This document shows positions 16,741 to 26,871 of a stretch of 64,000 nucleotides of DNA, piece after piece. Each line of letters begins with the position of its first letter. Position 1 is the first letter of the stretch. The notes below the pieces were generated by a model. That model worked only from the letters and a program-made list of their open reading frames with translations. It made no database searches and was not told the origin of the DNA. Made by a program: the position numbers and the translations under genes. The stretch is from Verrucomicrobiia bacterium (lineage in GTDB: Bacteria; Verrucomicrobiota; Verrucomicrobiia; Limisphaerales; UBA9464). The DNA lies in NCBI GenBank assembly GCA_019634635.1, contig JAHCBB010000002.1, forward strand, positions 186,001-250,000, given 5' to 3'.

Positions 16741-17286
16741 TCAGCGGGGCTTCTCCGACAGGCGGACCTTCGCAAGATAGATGCTCGTCCGGCCTTCATG
16801 CGAGGAGTAATAGCTAACCCAAAGGAGGTCCTCGTGCGGAACCATCCCGGCGTAGCTCGTATCGCCGCCCGAGGGCAGGGCCAGAAACTCCGTCAGCCGG
16901 CCGGCCCGGGATCCACCCAGCACAGGGCCGTGCGCACCTGCGGTTCATGGAGGCGGCACGCCGCGACCAGCCGGCCATCCGGGAGCTGGATCATATGGGG
17001 CCCGCCCAGGGCGATGCCGAGGTCCATCCAGCGCCACTGGGTAAAGGGCTTCCTCGCCACACCCAGCAGACCCGTCCGCGGCGTCCCGTCCCGCCGCAGC
17101 AGGCAATAGGCGGTGTCGAAACACGCAAAACCAGCGGTCGCGAAACCGGACGAGGTCGGTGAAGGCGTTGTGCGGAGCTTGATCCCAGATCTTCCGAACC
17201 TCGACGATGGCCGCGGCGCTGTCTGCCCGAGCGGTGAGGCCGGCGAGCAGAAGGCCAATGTGCGTGATGCAGACCAAAGGATTCAT
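16741..17286 (-). pseudogene. Sialidase/BNR-repeat-like protein, internally deleted and frameshifted
   Basis: From ATG 17286 the frame gives a signal peptide (CITHIGLLLAGLTARA) and KIWDQAPHNAFTDLVRFRDR plus WFCVF, the usual N-terminus of exo-alpha-sialidase-like secreted proteins. At about 17130 the similarity jumps to another frame, TAYCLLRRDGTPRTGLLGVA, which belongs far downstream in such proteins. At about 16895-16905 it jumps again, from CWVDPGPAG to RLTEFLALPSGGDTSYAG, and runs to a normal end WVSYYSSHEGRTSIYLAKVR. The total is 546 nt where the family needs roughly 1.1 kb (my estimate from memory). So one deletion with frameshift and one small frameshift have destroyed the gene. Confidence 0.75.
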
Positions 17287-17442
17287 CCGAGGGCTCGTGG
17301 GCAGACCGCCGCCTGGCGGTCGGACGGCGGCTCCCCGTCATTCGAGGCCCGGAGTCCGGCCAGGTCCGGTGCGAATGCGCTTTGGCCATTCGATGCCGGA
17401 CACCGGAAGGCAGCGGCGGGACGCATCAAATCCGCAACCGTC

Positions 17443-18189
17443 ATGAGTGCGCGCCCATCCCTTTTCCACGTCATCAGTCTGGACCCCGGTGGCGCGCGGC
17501 ATCGCGACTTTGCTGCAAACAATGCCCATTTGGGGCGTCCCGAGGTGTTTCAGGCCATCCGGGGGGCTGATATCCCGCTGGCGGAGCGGGTGGCCTCGGG
17601 ATTGATGACCGCGGACCTGACCGCCTCGGGCTCGGTGACGGAGGGGAGCGTGGGCTGCGCGGCCAGTCACCGCGCCCTCTGGCGCCGGATCGCGGGCTCG
17701 GCCCAGGGAGCCATGATCCTTGAGGACGACGCCTTCACCCATCCGGAATTGCCCGACTATATTGCGGCCCACCGGAAGGCCCTCGACGACGCCGATATCG
17801 TGCTGTTCGGCGTCAACATGGACTCAGTCCTTGCCACCGTCAGCCCTCAGGGTGTCACCAGCCGTTCGGGCCTGGCACCGAAGTATCCAGACGCCGGGTG
17901 GATTGAGTCCGCCTTTGGCGCGACGGCGCTGGCCGACGTGCGGCGGCATCGCCTGCTCAACGCTTTCGGGCTGTGCTGCTATTGGCTCAGCCCGTCCGGT
18001 GCGCAGCGGTTGCTCGATGGATGCTACCCCTTGACCCTGGAACCGACCGAGATCCCCGGCGTGATGACGCGCTATCCGGGCTCGGCCATTGATACCCGGC
18101 TCAATGCGTTTTTCCCGCGGGTTGAGGCGTATGTGACCCTGCCATTCCTGGCCTACACGCCCAATCTTGACTCCTCGACCTTGACCTGA
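17443..18189 (+). CDS. Glycosyltransferase family 25 (LPS-type) protein
   Basis: A 248-residue protein. The N-terminus FHVISLDPGGARHRDF and the SVGCAASHRALWRRI segment are typical of GT25 enzymes, and the metal-binding motif ILEDDA is present with E94-D95-D96. GT25 members add sugars, often galactose, to lipooligosaccharide or other glycans; the acceptor is unknown here. No other polysaccharide genes are adjacent. The ATG at 17443 starts the conserved domain; the frame is open further upstream without similarity. The middle (residues 140-200) is less conserved than in LOS transferases. Confidence 0.78.
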   Translation: MSARPSLFHVISLDPGGARHRDFAANNAHLGRPEVFQAIRGADIPLAERVASGLMTADLTASGSVTEGSVGCAASHRALWRRIAGSAQGAMILEDDAFTHPELPDYIAAHRKALDDADIVLFGVNMDSVLATVSPQGVTSRSGLAPKYPDAGWIESAFGATALADVRRHRLLNAFGLCCYWLSPSGAQRLLDGCYPLTLEPTEIPGVMTRYPGSAIDTRLNAFFPRVEAYVTLPFLAYTPNLDSSTLT

Positions 18190-18250
18190 CCACCCGATCC
18201 CGGCGCATTCGGGTTCGCCCCGGACCAGTCGGACTGACACCCTTTCCCGA

Positions 18251-20587
18251 ATGAAGTTTCGGGGCGTCCTCATTGGCATTACTGCAATGGTTTTGGCGGG
18301 ATCCTTGTCGTGTGGGCCTGCCGCGGCGCAGGAGTTGAAGCCGGGCAACAGCGCCGATGCCGAAGCGAAGTCACCGGAGCAACAACAGGCCGCCTTCCGG
18401 CTGGCTCCAGGATTTCAGATCGAGCTGGTCGCCAGCGAGGAGACCGGGCTGCCGAAGCCGGTGTCTGTTGCGTTTGATGACTCCGGTCGGATGTGGGCGG
18501 TCACCGCAACGGAGTATCCGCGGGATCAGGATCCGGAGGTCTGGAAATCACCCGGACGCGACCGGGTTGTGATCTTCGACACCCCCCTCGCCCCCGGGCC
18601 GCACACCGCCCGAACGTTTGCGGACGGCCTGGTGATGCCGTTGAGCGTGCTGCCCCATCGCAACGGCGCCATCGTCGCCCAGGGACCGGAGATCCTGTTC
18701 CTTGAGGACTCCAATGGCGATGGGCGGGCCGACCGCCGCCGGGTGCTCCTGCGGGGCTTCGGAGTTCAAGATACCCACACGCTTCCCCATCAATTGGAAC
18801 CTCTGCCGGGGAATTGGGTCGTCTTTTCTCAGGGGGTCCTCAACAGCGGGACCGCGGTGACTTCCACGGGCGCGCAGGTGAATTTCGACAAGACGGTGAT
18901 CGCGCGGTTTCGTCCGGACGGCTCGGAATTGGAGATTCTTGGCACGGGCCTGAACAACATCTGGGCGTGGGTCCAGGATCGGAATGGTCGGGTCTTCTTT
19001 CATGAGGCCAACGACCTCGGCTATAGCCTGGTGCCCTTCGAGCGCGACACCTCTTATCCGAGTTTCATCAAACGACTGGTGCATCCCGACGCCCCCTATC
19101 ATCCGCCCACCGCACCCCATCTCAGCTTGGGCGGGACCGGATTTTCCGGGCTGGCGTTGTCCGATGACCGCTCCGGGTCGTTTCCTCCCCCGTGGAAGGA
19201 CGTCTTTTTTGTCGCCAACCCAATCACCCGGAAGATCAACACGGTGGCCGCCAGCCTGGACACCAACGGGGTGTTCACATTCCGGCAGCTCCCCGATCTG
19301 GTGACCTCTGAGGATGAATTCTTCCGTCCTGTGGCGTTGCGGTTCGGTCCGGACGGCTGCCTTTATGTCGTGGATTGGTACAACCCGATCATCTCCCACA
19401 ACGAGGTGGACCGGAATCATCCGGCCCGGGACAAGACCCGCGGGCGGGTGTGGCGGGTGCGGCATGAGAGCCAGACCCGGCGCTCTGCGCCTGATGTGGC
19501 CGCGGCGCCGAACGCCGCGTTGCTCCGTCATCTCCAGGCGCCTGGCACCTGGGAGATGCGGGCGGCCTGGCACCAGATCGTTGAGCGCGGGGTCCGGGAA
19601 CTCGTGCCCGGGCTCATCACGTTGATCCGCGATCCCGCAATCCCGGATGATGTGCGGATCCACGCGGTGTGGTGCTTGGAAGGACTGGGGGCGTACGACC
19701 CCGGACTGTGGCGCGAGCTTCTGGCCAGCGGGAATCCGGACGTCCGGCACGAAGCGGTGCGCGCCCTTTCCTCGCTCCGGCCGCCCGCGGAGTCCGTGTT
19801 CAACCTGTTACAACCCCTGGCCGACGAACCGGCCTTCAGGGTGCGCCATGAGATCATCCGCTTCTTCCGGGACTGTCCGGAGCCGGTGAGCGATGCGCAG
19901 CGCGCCTGGCTGGCGCGGTGGCGGACGGATCCGGACCTGACGCAGACCATCAAGGGCTGGGAGCGGGACTATCTGGCTCCAGGCGGAGTCTATGAATCCG
20001 CTTTTCAGAACCTGCTGCTCCAGATGGTGGACGAGAAGGAGCATCCACGATTCCCGTCCCCGGTCTCCACACGCTGGTCCCAGGTCCTGGGACAGCGTCC
20101 GCCCCGGTCGGCCGAAGATCAGGAGCGGCTCAGCGATCGTCTTCGAAATCTCTTGAAGGCCGTGACGTCCGAAGCGGCATCGGACGGCGCCCGCGGGCGG
20201 CAGTTGTTCGAGGAACGCTGTGCGGGCTGTCATGCGATCACCGGTGACGGCCGCGGGTTTGGCCCCTCGCTGAGCGGTTCGCGAAACCGCACCCCGGAGG
20301 CCGTGCTGACGGCGATTCTGGATCCGGGCCAGGCCATTGAGGGCGTTTTTCGCACCTACCGGGTGGAGACCGTGGGCGGCGATGTTTTCGAGGGGTTTTT
20401 CGGAGAGGAGACCCCGGAGGCGTTGACCCTGCGATTTGCAGGGGGAACGCAGGAGGTGATTCCGGTGCAGGATATCCGGGCTGCGGGCTATGTGGACGGT
20501 CTGTCGGTCATGCCGGAAGGGTTGCTGGACTCCCTTTCGGATCAGGAGGCGGTGGACCTCGTGCGTTATGTGCTGTCCCTGCCGTAG
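18251..20587 (+). CDS. PVC-type haem-binding protein: membrane-bound dehydrogenase beta-propeller, HEAT-like region and cytochrome c domain
   Basis: A 778-residue secreted protein. Residues 1-26 are a signal peptide. Residues about 48-420 form a PQQ-dehydrogenase-like beta-propeller (FRLAPGFQIELVASEE, VAFDDSGRMWAVTATEYPRD, LYVVDWYNPIISHNE). Residues about 430-560 are helical, HEAT-like. The C-terminal domain has CAGCH at 657-661 and a haemPVC ending (GEETPEALTLRFAGGTQEV, SLSDQEAVDLVRYVLSLP). These proteins are abundant in Verrucomicrobia and Planctomycetes and are thought to oxidise sugars or alcohols in the periplasm, but few have been assayed. The gene stands alone between the GT25 gene and the ABC ATPases. 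Confidence 0.88.
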   Translation: MKFRGVLIGITAMVLAGSLSCGPAAAQELKPGNSADAEAKSPEQQQAAFRLAPGFQIELVASEETGLPKPVSVAFDDSGRMWAVTATEYPRDQDPEVWKSPGRDRVVIFDTPLAPGPHTARTFADGLVMPLSVLPHRNGAIVAQGPEILFLEDSNGDGRADRRRVLLRGFGVQDTHTLPHQLEPLPGNWVVFSQGVLNSGTAVTSTGAQVNFDKTVIARFRPDGSELEILGTGLNNIWAWVQDRNGRVFFHEANDLGYSLVPFERDTSYPSFIKRLVHPDAPYHPPTAPHLSLGGTGFSGLALSDDRSGSFPPPWKDVFFVANPITRKINTVAASLDTNGVFTFRQLPDLVTSEDEFFRPVALRFGPDGCLYVVDWYNPIISHNEVDRNHPARDKTRGRVWRVRHESQTRRSAPDVAAAPNAALLRHLQAPGTWEMRAAWHQIVERGVRELVPGLITLIRDPAIPDDVRIHAVWCLEGLGAYDPGLWRELLASGNPDVRHEAVRALSSLRPPAESVFNLLQPLADEPAFRVRHEIIRFFRDCPEPVSDAQRAWLARWRTDPDLTQTIKGWERDYLAPGGVYESAFQNLLLQMVDEKEHPRFPSPVSTRWSQVLGQRPPRSAEDQERLSDRLRNLLKAVTSEAASDGARGRQLFEERCAGCHAITGDGRGFGPSLSGSRNRTPEAVLTAILDPGQAIEGVFRTYRVETVGGDVFEGFFGEETPEALTLRFAGGTQEVIPVQDIRAAGYVDGLSVMPEGLLDSLSDQEAVDLVRYVLSLP

Positions 20588-20741
20588 ATCCCGACAACTG
20601 AGCCGCGATGGCAGGTACCGACCGCGGCCTTCGAATGACATGGAAGGGGCGGGCCTGGGGATTTGCGATTCGTGGCGGGCCGGGTCTTCAGAGCTCAAAA
20701 GGTCGGGGCGGATGGACCTTGGAGCGAAAGTTCTGCCGGGC

Positions 20742-21707
20742 TCACCCAGCGAGGTGGCAGGCGACTTCGCGGCCGCCCGAGAGCCGGCGTAATGCCGGTC
20801 GTTCCGTTCGACACCGCGGTTCGGCCACCGGGCAGCGCGGATGAAACGGGCAGCCGGGAGGCGGATGGATTGGCGAAGGCACATCCCCGCCCAGCACGAC
20901 GCGCTGGCGCTTCGAGTCCGGATCCACGACGGGCACCGCCGAGAGCAGTGCCTGCGTGTAGGGATGTCCCGGTGCGCGGCAGAGGTCCCGCGCGCTTCCG
21001 CTTTCCACCACCCGGCCCAGGTACATCACCAGGACGCGCTGGCAGAGGTGTTCCACCACGGCCAGATCGTGCGAGATGAACAGGTAGGCCAGTCCGCGCT
21101 CGCGCTGGAGGTCCTGGAGCAGGTTGATCACCTGGGCCTGCACGCTGACGTCCAGGGCGCTCACTGGTTCGTCGCACACAATCAGCTTTGGCTGGACGGC
21201 CAGGGCGCGCGCGATGCCGATGCGCTGCCGCTGGCCGCCGCTGAACTCATGCGGGTGGCGGTCCGCCAGGACGGGGTCAAGCCCCACGCTTTGGAGCGAT
21301 TCCCCGATGCGGGCCCGGCGGGCGGCGGCGTCCGGTGCGAGGCGATGGATGTCGAGCGCCTCGCCGATGCTGTCGCCAACCGTCAGCCGGGGGTTCAGCG
21401 AGCTGAAGGGATCCTGGAAAATCATCTGGAACTGCCGTCGCAACGGACGGAGCGCCCGCTGGCTCAATGGCGTGAGGTCGGTGCCGGCAAACACCACGCG
21501 TCCGCCGGTGGGATCCACGAGTCGCAGCACGGCACGGCCCAGCGTGGTCTTGCCGCAGCCGCTTTCCCCCACGAGCCCGACCGCCTCGCCCGCCCCGACG
21601 GTGAACGACACTTCATCCACGGCGCGGACGTGGCCGCGGGTGCGTGCGAACACGCCCTGCTTCACCGGAAAATGGACCTGGAGATCCTGGACTTCGAGGA
21701 GGGGCAT
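20742..21707 (-). CDS. Oligopeptide/dipeptide ABC transporter ATP-binding protein (OppF/DppF type)
   Basis: A 321-residue ATPase with Walker A GESGCGKT at 48-55, signature SGGQ at 156-159, Walker B LIVCDE at 175-180, and the long C-terminal oligopeptide-transporter extension including [12 protein letters not shown] and GCPFHPRCP. It pairs with the OppD/DppD-type gene immediately upstream (6 nt). Together they would power uptake of peptides or similar solutes. The permeases and binding protein are not in this window, so the pair is separated from its transporter. Confidence 0.9.
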   Translation of the reverse strand: MPLLEVQDLQVHFPVKQGVFARTRGHVRAVDEVSFTVGAGEAVGLVGESGCGKTTLGRAVLRLVDPTGGRVVFAGTDLTPLSQRALRPLRRQFQMIFQDPFSSLNPRLTVGDSIGEALDIHRLAPDAAARRARIGESLQSVGLDPVLADRHPHEFSGGQRQRIGIARALAVQPKLIVCDEPVSALDVSVQAQVINLLQDLQRERGLAYLFISHDLAVVEHLCQRVLVMYLGRVVESGSARDLCRAPGHPYTQALLSAVPVVDPDSKRQRVVLGGDVPSPIHPPPGCPFHPRCPVAEPRCRTERPALRRLSGGREVACHLAG

Positions 21708-21713
21708 GTCGGT

Positions 21714-22661
21714 TCAATCCTCCCAGAAGGGACAGCGCACGAGGCGCTCACCTGCCGCCGGACCCAGATGCGGCTGAAGGGTCGAACACCCGGCGCGGGC
21801 GACGGGACACCGCGGGGCAAAGCGGCAGCCGGGCGGCCAGTTGCCGGGGCCGGGCACGTTGCCGGGAATCGCCTGAAGGCGCTCATGCTGACGGCCGATC
21901 TCCGGTACCGAACGCATCAGCGCCTGCGTGTAGGGGTGCAGCGGGCGGCGCAGGAGATCCGTCGCCGGGGCCTCCTCGACGATCTGGCCGGCGTACATCA
22001 CGGCCACGTGGTCGGCCAGGTCGCCGACGAGGCCGAGATTGTGCGTGATGAGCAGGATTGCCATGCCGAGCTGCCGCTGGAGGTCGCGCAGCAGCTCGAT
22101 GATCTGGGCCTGGATCGTCACGTCGAGCGCGGTGGTCGGCTCGTCGGCCACCAGCAGCTTCGGTTCGCTCGCCAGCGCCATGGCAATCATCACCCGCTGC
22201 TGCATCCCCCCGGAAAGCTGGTGCGGATAATCCCGCGTGCGGCTCCCGGGCGCGGGAATGCCCACAAGCTTCAGCAGGCGGAGGGCTTCGTCGTCCGTTG
22301 CCTTCGCCGGACGGTGAAGCCTCAGAGACTCCAAAATCTGCGATCCGATGCGCATGACGGGATTCAATGAAGCGCCCGGTTCCTGGAACACGTAGCTCAC
22401 CACGCCGCCCCGGATGCCTCGCAATTCCGCCGCCGACAGTCGCAGCACGTCGCGGCCCTGGAGGAGGATTTCACCGCCGGCATAGCGCGCCGGCGGGGTG
22501 GTCAGCAACCGGGCGATGCTCAGCGCCGTGACGCTCTTGCCGCAGCCGCTTTCGCCGACGAGGCACAGGGTTCGCCCCTCGTGAATGGACAACGAAACCC
22601 CATCCACGACTCGGGTGGTGCCAAAATCAATCTGGAGGTTGCGAATATCGAGCAGGGGCAT
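21714..22661 (-). CDS. Oligopeptide/dipeptide ABC transporter ATP-binding protein (OppD/DppD type)
   Basis: A 315-residue ATPase. Walker A GESGCGKS is at 36-43, the signature LSGGMQQR at 149-156 and Walker B LLVADE at 169-174. The C-terminal segment [15 protein letters not shown] and the Cys-containing [12 protein letters not shown] are features of the OppD/DppD group. The start at ATG 22661 is where the domain begins ([13 protein letters not shown]); the frame stays open to 22826 but that stretch is Arg/Pro-rich. It is followed at 6 nt by the OppF-type gene, giving a two-gene unit. Confidence 0.9.
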   Translation of the reverse strand: MPLLDIRNLQIDFGTTRVVDGVSLSIHEGRTLCLVGESGCGKSVTALSIARLLTTPPARYAGGEILLQGRDVLRLSAAELRGIRGGVVSYVFQEPGASLNPVMRIGSQILESLRLHRPAKATDDEALRLLKLVGIPAPGSRTRDYPHQLSGGMQQRVMIAMALASEPKLLVADEPTTALDVTIQAQIIELLRDLQRQLGMAILLITHNLGLVGDLADHVAVMYAGQIVEEAPATDLLRRPLHPYTQALMRSVPEIGRQHERLQAIPGNVPGPGNWPPGCRFAPRCPVARAGCSTLQPHLGPAAGERLVRCPFWED

Positions 22662-22822
22662 GGAGATTTGCGGGAGAATGCGGGTCTCCCGTCGGCGCCG
22701 GACCGACAGGCTTTGTCTGACAGGAGCAAGATGCAAGGTTCGAGCGGGACCGGGCCAGGGCCACTGCCGTGGCCTCGGGTCGGGCGCTTCCCGCAAACCC
22801 TGCCCGGGCCGGTCAAACGCAA

Positions 22823-24193
22823 TCACCGGGTCCGCACGAAGGTTTCATCCACACCGGCATTCAGTCCCTTCGGGCGCTGGCGACGGGAGAGGCCGCCGTC
22901 GTCCTGGCCGTCCGTTCCCACCCCATAGACAACATACCCCGGGTCCTGCCTGCGGTACTGCAAAGGGTTCCCCGTCACGGGATCCATCGGCACAAAGGGG
23001 AGGTCCGCAGGCACCAGCAGTTCCAGGGACTCCGGACACGCCCCTTCGTGGCGCAGACGCCACAATTCGACGCCGCAGGCTGCTGCTGCGGCGTGCAGCC
23101 GGGAGACGTCCGCCAGGTGCCGGTCAAAAGTCCGGCCGATGGCGGACACGAACATTCGGGCAAACGGCATCCGGTGGCTGGACCGCTCGAAGCGGGCGGT
23201 TGCCGCCTGGACCCGCTGCCGGCCGGCGGGATGTTCGCTGAGAGGTGCCCGAGACACCTCGATCACTTCGAGGAGGTAGTCCAGCCCGACCCGGCGGTCC
23301 CTCGATTGGAGGCCAAGGCCCCAATAGAGCTGCAGGGCGGCGTCCCCGATCCAGTTGGGTGCCCCTCCTCCCGGAGCGTTGAAGCCTCCGGCACCCGTCA
23401 ACTTGCCCGGGCTCATCCGCAGGGCGTCGGTGAAGAAGATGAGCTCTCCGGCCAGACCGCGGGTCGGTTGGGCCGTCGCGGCTGCATTCAGAAAGGCGTC
23501 CCGCAGTCCCTCGAGGAGCGGCGGGGACAGGGCGGTCCGGTTGACCACGTGTTCGGCGGCACTCGTGCCGATCCCCCGGATCGCCACCGCCACCAGGTAG
23601 GAAATGAGCACCGGTTCCTGGCCGACAGTCTCGGCGAGGCGGAGGCAGGTGAGGATGGCGGCGACGGCGTCGTCGGGACGCCCTTCCTCGGCCGCCAGGT
23701 GGGCTTCCATGGCCAATACCTGGGCGGCAGCTTTCAGGGGCGCCAGATGCGGTAAAAGCGTCAGGTAGCCCTTGGTAAAATCCGTAGGGTACCGGCACCC
23801 TGGCCGCTTCAGTTCCTGGTGGAGCGCGTGAATTGGTTCGGCGTGAAGCTCCAGAAACTGGCGCGCTGCGGCGCGCGGTTCCGCAGGCAGGGCGTCTCCG
23901 GGGTCCGGGAGCTTTGCGGAGCCGATCCAGATCAGGTCCGAGTCACGCCGGGCTGCGCTGAGAACGGCCGCTGAATCGAGGATTTTGGGAGCGGCGTTGT
24001 CCCCGGGCGGCACCGTGGCATACCACACATCCAGCGCTGCGGGCGTGGTGGGAAATCCCATCGCGCGGAACCGGGCAAGCCGGGGATCCTCCCGGACCGG
24101 GCCGTAGCGAACCCACAGCGTCCAGCCTGCGACGGCCACCGCCAGCGCCAGCGCCGCGAGGATTGGCCATGGCAGCGTTCGCACGGGCTTCAT
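22823..24193 (-). CDS. Membrane-anchored hypothetical protein with pseudopilin-like C-terminus
   Basis: A 456-residue protein of unknown function. One helix at about residues 6-26 anchors it, with the rest outside the cytoplasm. The central part is alpha-helical with Ala-rich segments (LKAAAQVLAMEAHLAAEEGRP). The last 80 residues, LELLVPADLPFVPMDPVTGN, then PLQYRR, VVYGVGTDGQDDGG, follow the same order as the C-termini of type II secretion pseudopilins, which bind calcium with Asp/Gly there. Similar long proteins are common in Verrucomicrobia and Planctomycetes. I chose ATG 24193, just before the helix; ATG-type codons upstream extend to 24229. It ends 162 nt before the OppD-type gene. Confidence 0.65.
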   Translation of the reverse strand: MKPVRTLPWPILAALALAVAVAGWTLWVRYGPVREDPRLARFRAMGFPTTPAALDVWYATVPPGDNAAPKILDSAAVLSAARRDSDLIWIGSAKLPDPGDALPAEPRAAARQFLELHAEPIHALHQELKRPGCRYPTDFTKGYLTLLPHLAPLKAAAQVLAMEAHLAAEEGRPDDAVAAILTCLRLAETVGQEPVLISYLVAVAIRGIGTSAAEHVVNRTALSPPLLEGLRDAFLNAAATAQPTRGLAGELIFFTDALRMSPGKLTGAGGFNAPGGGAPNWIGDAALQLYWGLGLQSRDRRVGLDYLLEVIEVSRAPLSEHPAGRQRVQAATARFERSSHRMPFARMFVSAIGRTFDRHLADVSRLHAAAAACGVELWRLRHEGACPESLELLVPADLPFVPMDPVTGNPLQYRRQDPGYVVYGVGTDGQDDGGLSRRQRPKGLNAGVDETFVRTR

Positions 24194-24387
24194 ACCCCAG
24201 CGGTACACCGTGCCGTGTCCGCTGCGCAAGGCGCCACCTTCGATCTGGGATGCGGAGATCGTCGGGCGTGTTCCGGGACTGCGGCAGACCCATGGGTGTC
24301 AGCATTCGTGCTATTGCGGGAGTTCGCCGTTGCGGTGCCCGGGGAAATTCGCTCGCAGACCTGGGTGAGCGGCCGTACGATCACGTC

Positions 24388-26853
24388 ATGGCTGGGCCTC
24401 GTTTTGTCGCCGTGATTTGGATCCTGGTCGCCGCGGGTGTTTGGCGGCTGGCCGGGGCCGTGCCGCCGACCGTGGAGGCCATCGCCCAACTGCCCCCGGC
24501 CGCCGCCGGACCGGTGGACTTTGAGCGCGATATTCGCCCGATCCTTGAATCGAGTTGCGTCAACTGCCACGGCCGCGGCAAGGCCAAGGGAGACTGGCGT
24601 CTCGACACCCGTGAAACCCTGCTGCAGCCGGGGGCCTCCGGCCCGGCCGTCATTCCCGGCCGCAGTGCGGCGAGCCGAATGATCCATCTGGTGGCCGGCA
24701 CCGACCCCGAGGATGTCATGCCGCAAAAAGGCACCCGCCTCACCGCGGAACAGGTGGGTCTGCTGCGGGCCTGGGTGGATCAGGAGGCACCGTGGCCCGA
24801 GGATATCAGCTTTGCCCGGCCCGCCGATCGCAACCTCGTGCCCCGGCGTCCCGACCTTCCCGACGGAGGAACCGGACACCCGCTGGACCGGTTTATTGAG
24901 GCCTATTTCCGTCAGGCGGGGGTGTCGCCGGCCGGGGTTGTGGACGACCGGACTTTTTGCCGACGGGTGTCCCTGGACGTTCTGGGTCTCCTGCCGACCC
25001 CGGCGGCGTTGGACGCCTTCGAGGCGGACCCGGCTCCGGACAAGCGGGCGCGGTGGGTCCGGAGCCTTCTGGCCGACGGGCCGCGCTATGCCCAGCACTG
25101 GCTCACTTTTTGGAACGACCTGCTGCGGAATGATTACCGGGGCACCGGGTACATTGACGGAGGCCGGAAGCAGATCAGCTCATGGCTCTACGCCGCGCTG
25201 CGGGACAACAAGCCCTACGACCAGTTTGTCCGCGAACTGGTGAACCCGACCGAGGCCAGCGAGGGGTTCAGCCGGGGCATCGTCTGGCGGGGTACGGTCA
25301 ATGCCTCCATGACCCCACCCATGCAGGCGGCGCAAAACATCAGCCAGGTGTTCATGGGGGTGAACCTCAAGTGTGCATCGTGCCACGACTCCTTCATTGA
25401 CGACTGGCAGTTGAGCGATGCCTATGGACTGGCCGGCATTTATTCCGAAGAACGGCTTGAAATGGTGCTATGTGACAAGCCGACCGGCCGGATCGCACCG
25501 CTCCGATTCCTCTTTCCGCAATTGGGCGCGGTGGACCCGGAGGCGCCACGGGACCGGCGTCTGGAGCAACTGGCCCGGCTCATCACGGGTCCGGACAACG
25601 GCCGTCTCTCCCGCACGATCGTCAACCGCCTCTGGGCGCGCTTCCTGGGCCGCGGTCTCGTGGAACCTCTTGATGTGATGCAGCATCCGGCCTGGGATCC
25701 GGACCTGCTGGACTGGCTCGCTGAGGACCTTGTGGCCCATGGCTGGGACCTCAAGCGGACCATGGAGCAAATCCTGACCTCCCGGGCCTATCAGTTGCCG
25801 GCGGTCAGCCTGCCGGAGGCGCCGGACGAGGCGTTTGTGTTTCGCGGCCCGGGAATTCGCAGGCTGACGGCCGAACAGTTCCGGGATGCGCTTGGATCCG
25901 TCACGGGTGTCTGGCCCGACCGCCCCGAGGGCGGGCTGGATGCGCTCCTGGTGGAGCCGGGATCGGCGGAGCCGCTGCCGGCGTCGCCCTTCTGGATCTG
26001 GTCGGATGCCCATGCCGCAACCAGCGCGCCGCCCGGCACCAACTGGTTCCGGCGCCCGCTCGTTCTCGCCAACGTCCCGGGGGAGGCCACGCTCCACGTG
26101 CAGGTCGACAATGCGGTTCGCGTCTTTCTCAACGGCGGCCGCATCCGGGGCGTCGAGGCCGCGGACTGGGACCGGCCGGGCATTTATGACCTCCGGCGTG
26201 GACTGAGGACGGGCACCAACGAACTCGTGCTTGAAGCGGTCAACGGGGGCGACGCACCGAATCCGGCGGGGCTGCTCGCCTACGTGAAGCTGCGCCCGGA
26301 CGCCGACGGTGGCGGAGACCCTCTGGATGTCGCTTCGGACGCCGCCTGGGGAGTTTCGGACCGGCCGGTGAATGCGGCGGCCCCGGATGAGGGCGTTGTG
26401 TGGCGTCCGGCGCAGGTGCTGGGGCCTCCGGGCATGGAGCCGTGGAGGGCTGTGGATACCCTCGCCCGCAGCGTGGCCGGACGCCCGGTGTATGGTCAGG
26501 TACGCGCCTCGCTCACGGCGGCCGACCCCCTGATGCTGGCGCTGGGTCGGCCGAATCGCGAGCAGGTGACCACGGTGCGCCAGTCGGCCCCGACAACGAT
26601 CCAGGCGCTGGAATTGACCAACGGTGAGACGCTATCAACGCTGCTCCATCGGGGCGCGGAGCGCCTGCTCGCCGGTGGCACCGATGGGCGGCAGTTGACC
26701 GAGCGGCTTTTTGTGCGCGCACTCTCGCGTCCGCCCAATGCGCAGGAGCTTGACCTGTCCCTCGGGTTGGTGGGCGAACCCCCGCGGCGGGAGGGCGTCG
26801 AGGATCTGCTGTGGAGCCTTGCCATGTTGCCGGAGTTCCAGTTCATTTTTTGA
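24388..26853 (+). CDS. Planctomycete-type cytochrome c / DUF1549 / DUF1553 protein
   Basis: An 821-residue secreted protein. A signal peptide covers residues 1-24. The planctomycete cytochrome c domain follows (PVDFERDIRPILESS, CVNCH at 57-61). DUF1549 runs from about 165 to 370 (PLDRFIEAYFRQAGVSP, NLKCASCHDSFIDDW, a second CxxCH). DUF1553 starts near 400 (SRTIVNRLWARFLGRGLVEP) and ends at the C-terminus, but is interrupted at about 545-660 by a beta-rich segment (TNWFRRPLVLANVPGEATLH, VFLNGGRIRG) resembling a galactose-binding-type fold. The family is always paired with DUF1501, as here 18 nt downstream. Proposed roles are in extracellular polysaccharide breakdown. Confidence 0.88.
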   Translation: MAGPRFVAVIWILVAAGVWRLAGAVPPTVEAIAQLPPAAAGPVDFERDIRPILESSCVNCHGRGKAKGDWRLDTRETLLQPGASGPAVIPGRSAASRMIHLVAGTDPEDVMPQKGTRLTAEQVGLLRAWVDQEAPWPEDISFARPADRNLVPRRPDLPDGGTGHPLDRFIEAYFRQAGVSPAGVVDDRTFCRRVSLDVLGLLPTPAALDAFEADPAPDKRARWVRSLLADGPRYAQHWLTFWNDLLRNDYRGTGYIDGGRKQISSWLYAALRDNKPYDQFVRELVNPTEASEGFSRGIVWRGTVNASMTPPMQAAQNISQVFMGVNLKCASCHDSFIDDWQLSDAYGLAGIYSEERLEMVLCDKPTGRIAPLRFLFPQLGAVDPEAPRDRRLEQLARLITGPDNGRLSRTIVNRLWARFLGRGLVEPLDVMQHPAWDPDLLDWLAEDLVAHGWDLKRTMEQILTSRAYQLPAVSLPEAPDEAFVFRGPGIRRLTAEQFRDALGSVTGVWPDRPEGGLDALLVEPGSAEPLPASPFWIWSDAHAATSAPPGTNWFRRPLVLANVPGEATLHVQVDNAVRVFLNGGRIRGVEAADWDRPGIYDLRRGLRTGTNELVLEAVNGGDAPNPAGLLAYVKLRPDADGGGDPLDVASDAAWGVSDRPVNAAAPDEGVVWRPAQVLGPPGMEPWRAVDTLARSVAGRPVYGQVRASLTAADPLMLALGRPNREQVTTVRQSAPTTIQALELTNGETLSTLLHRGAERLLAGGTDGRQLTERLFVRALSRPPNAQELDLSLGLVGEPPRREGVEDLLWSLAMLPEFQFIF

Positions 26854-26871
26854 GAAACAGGTCCTGATCGC

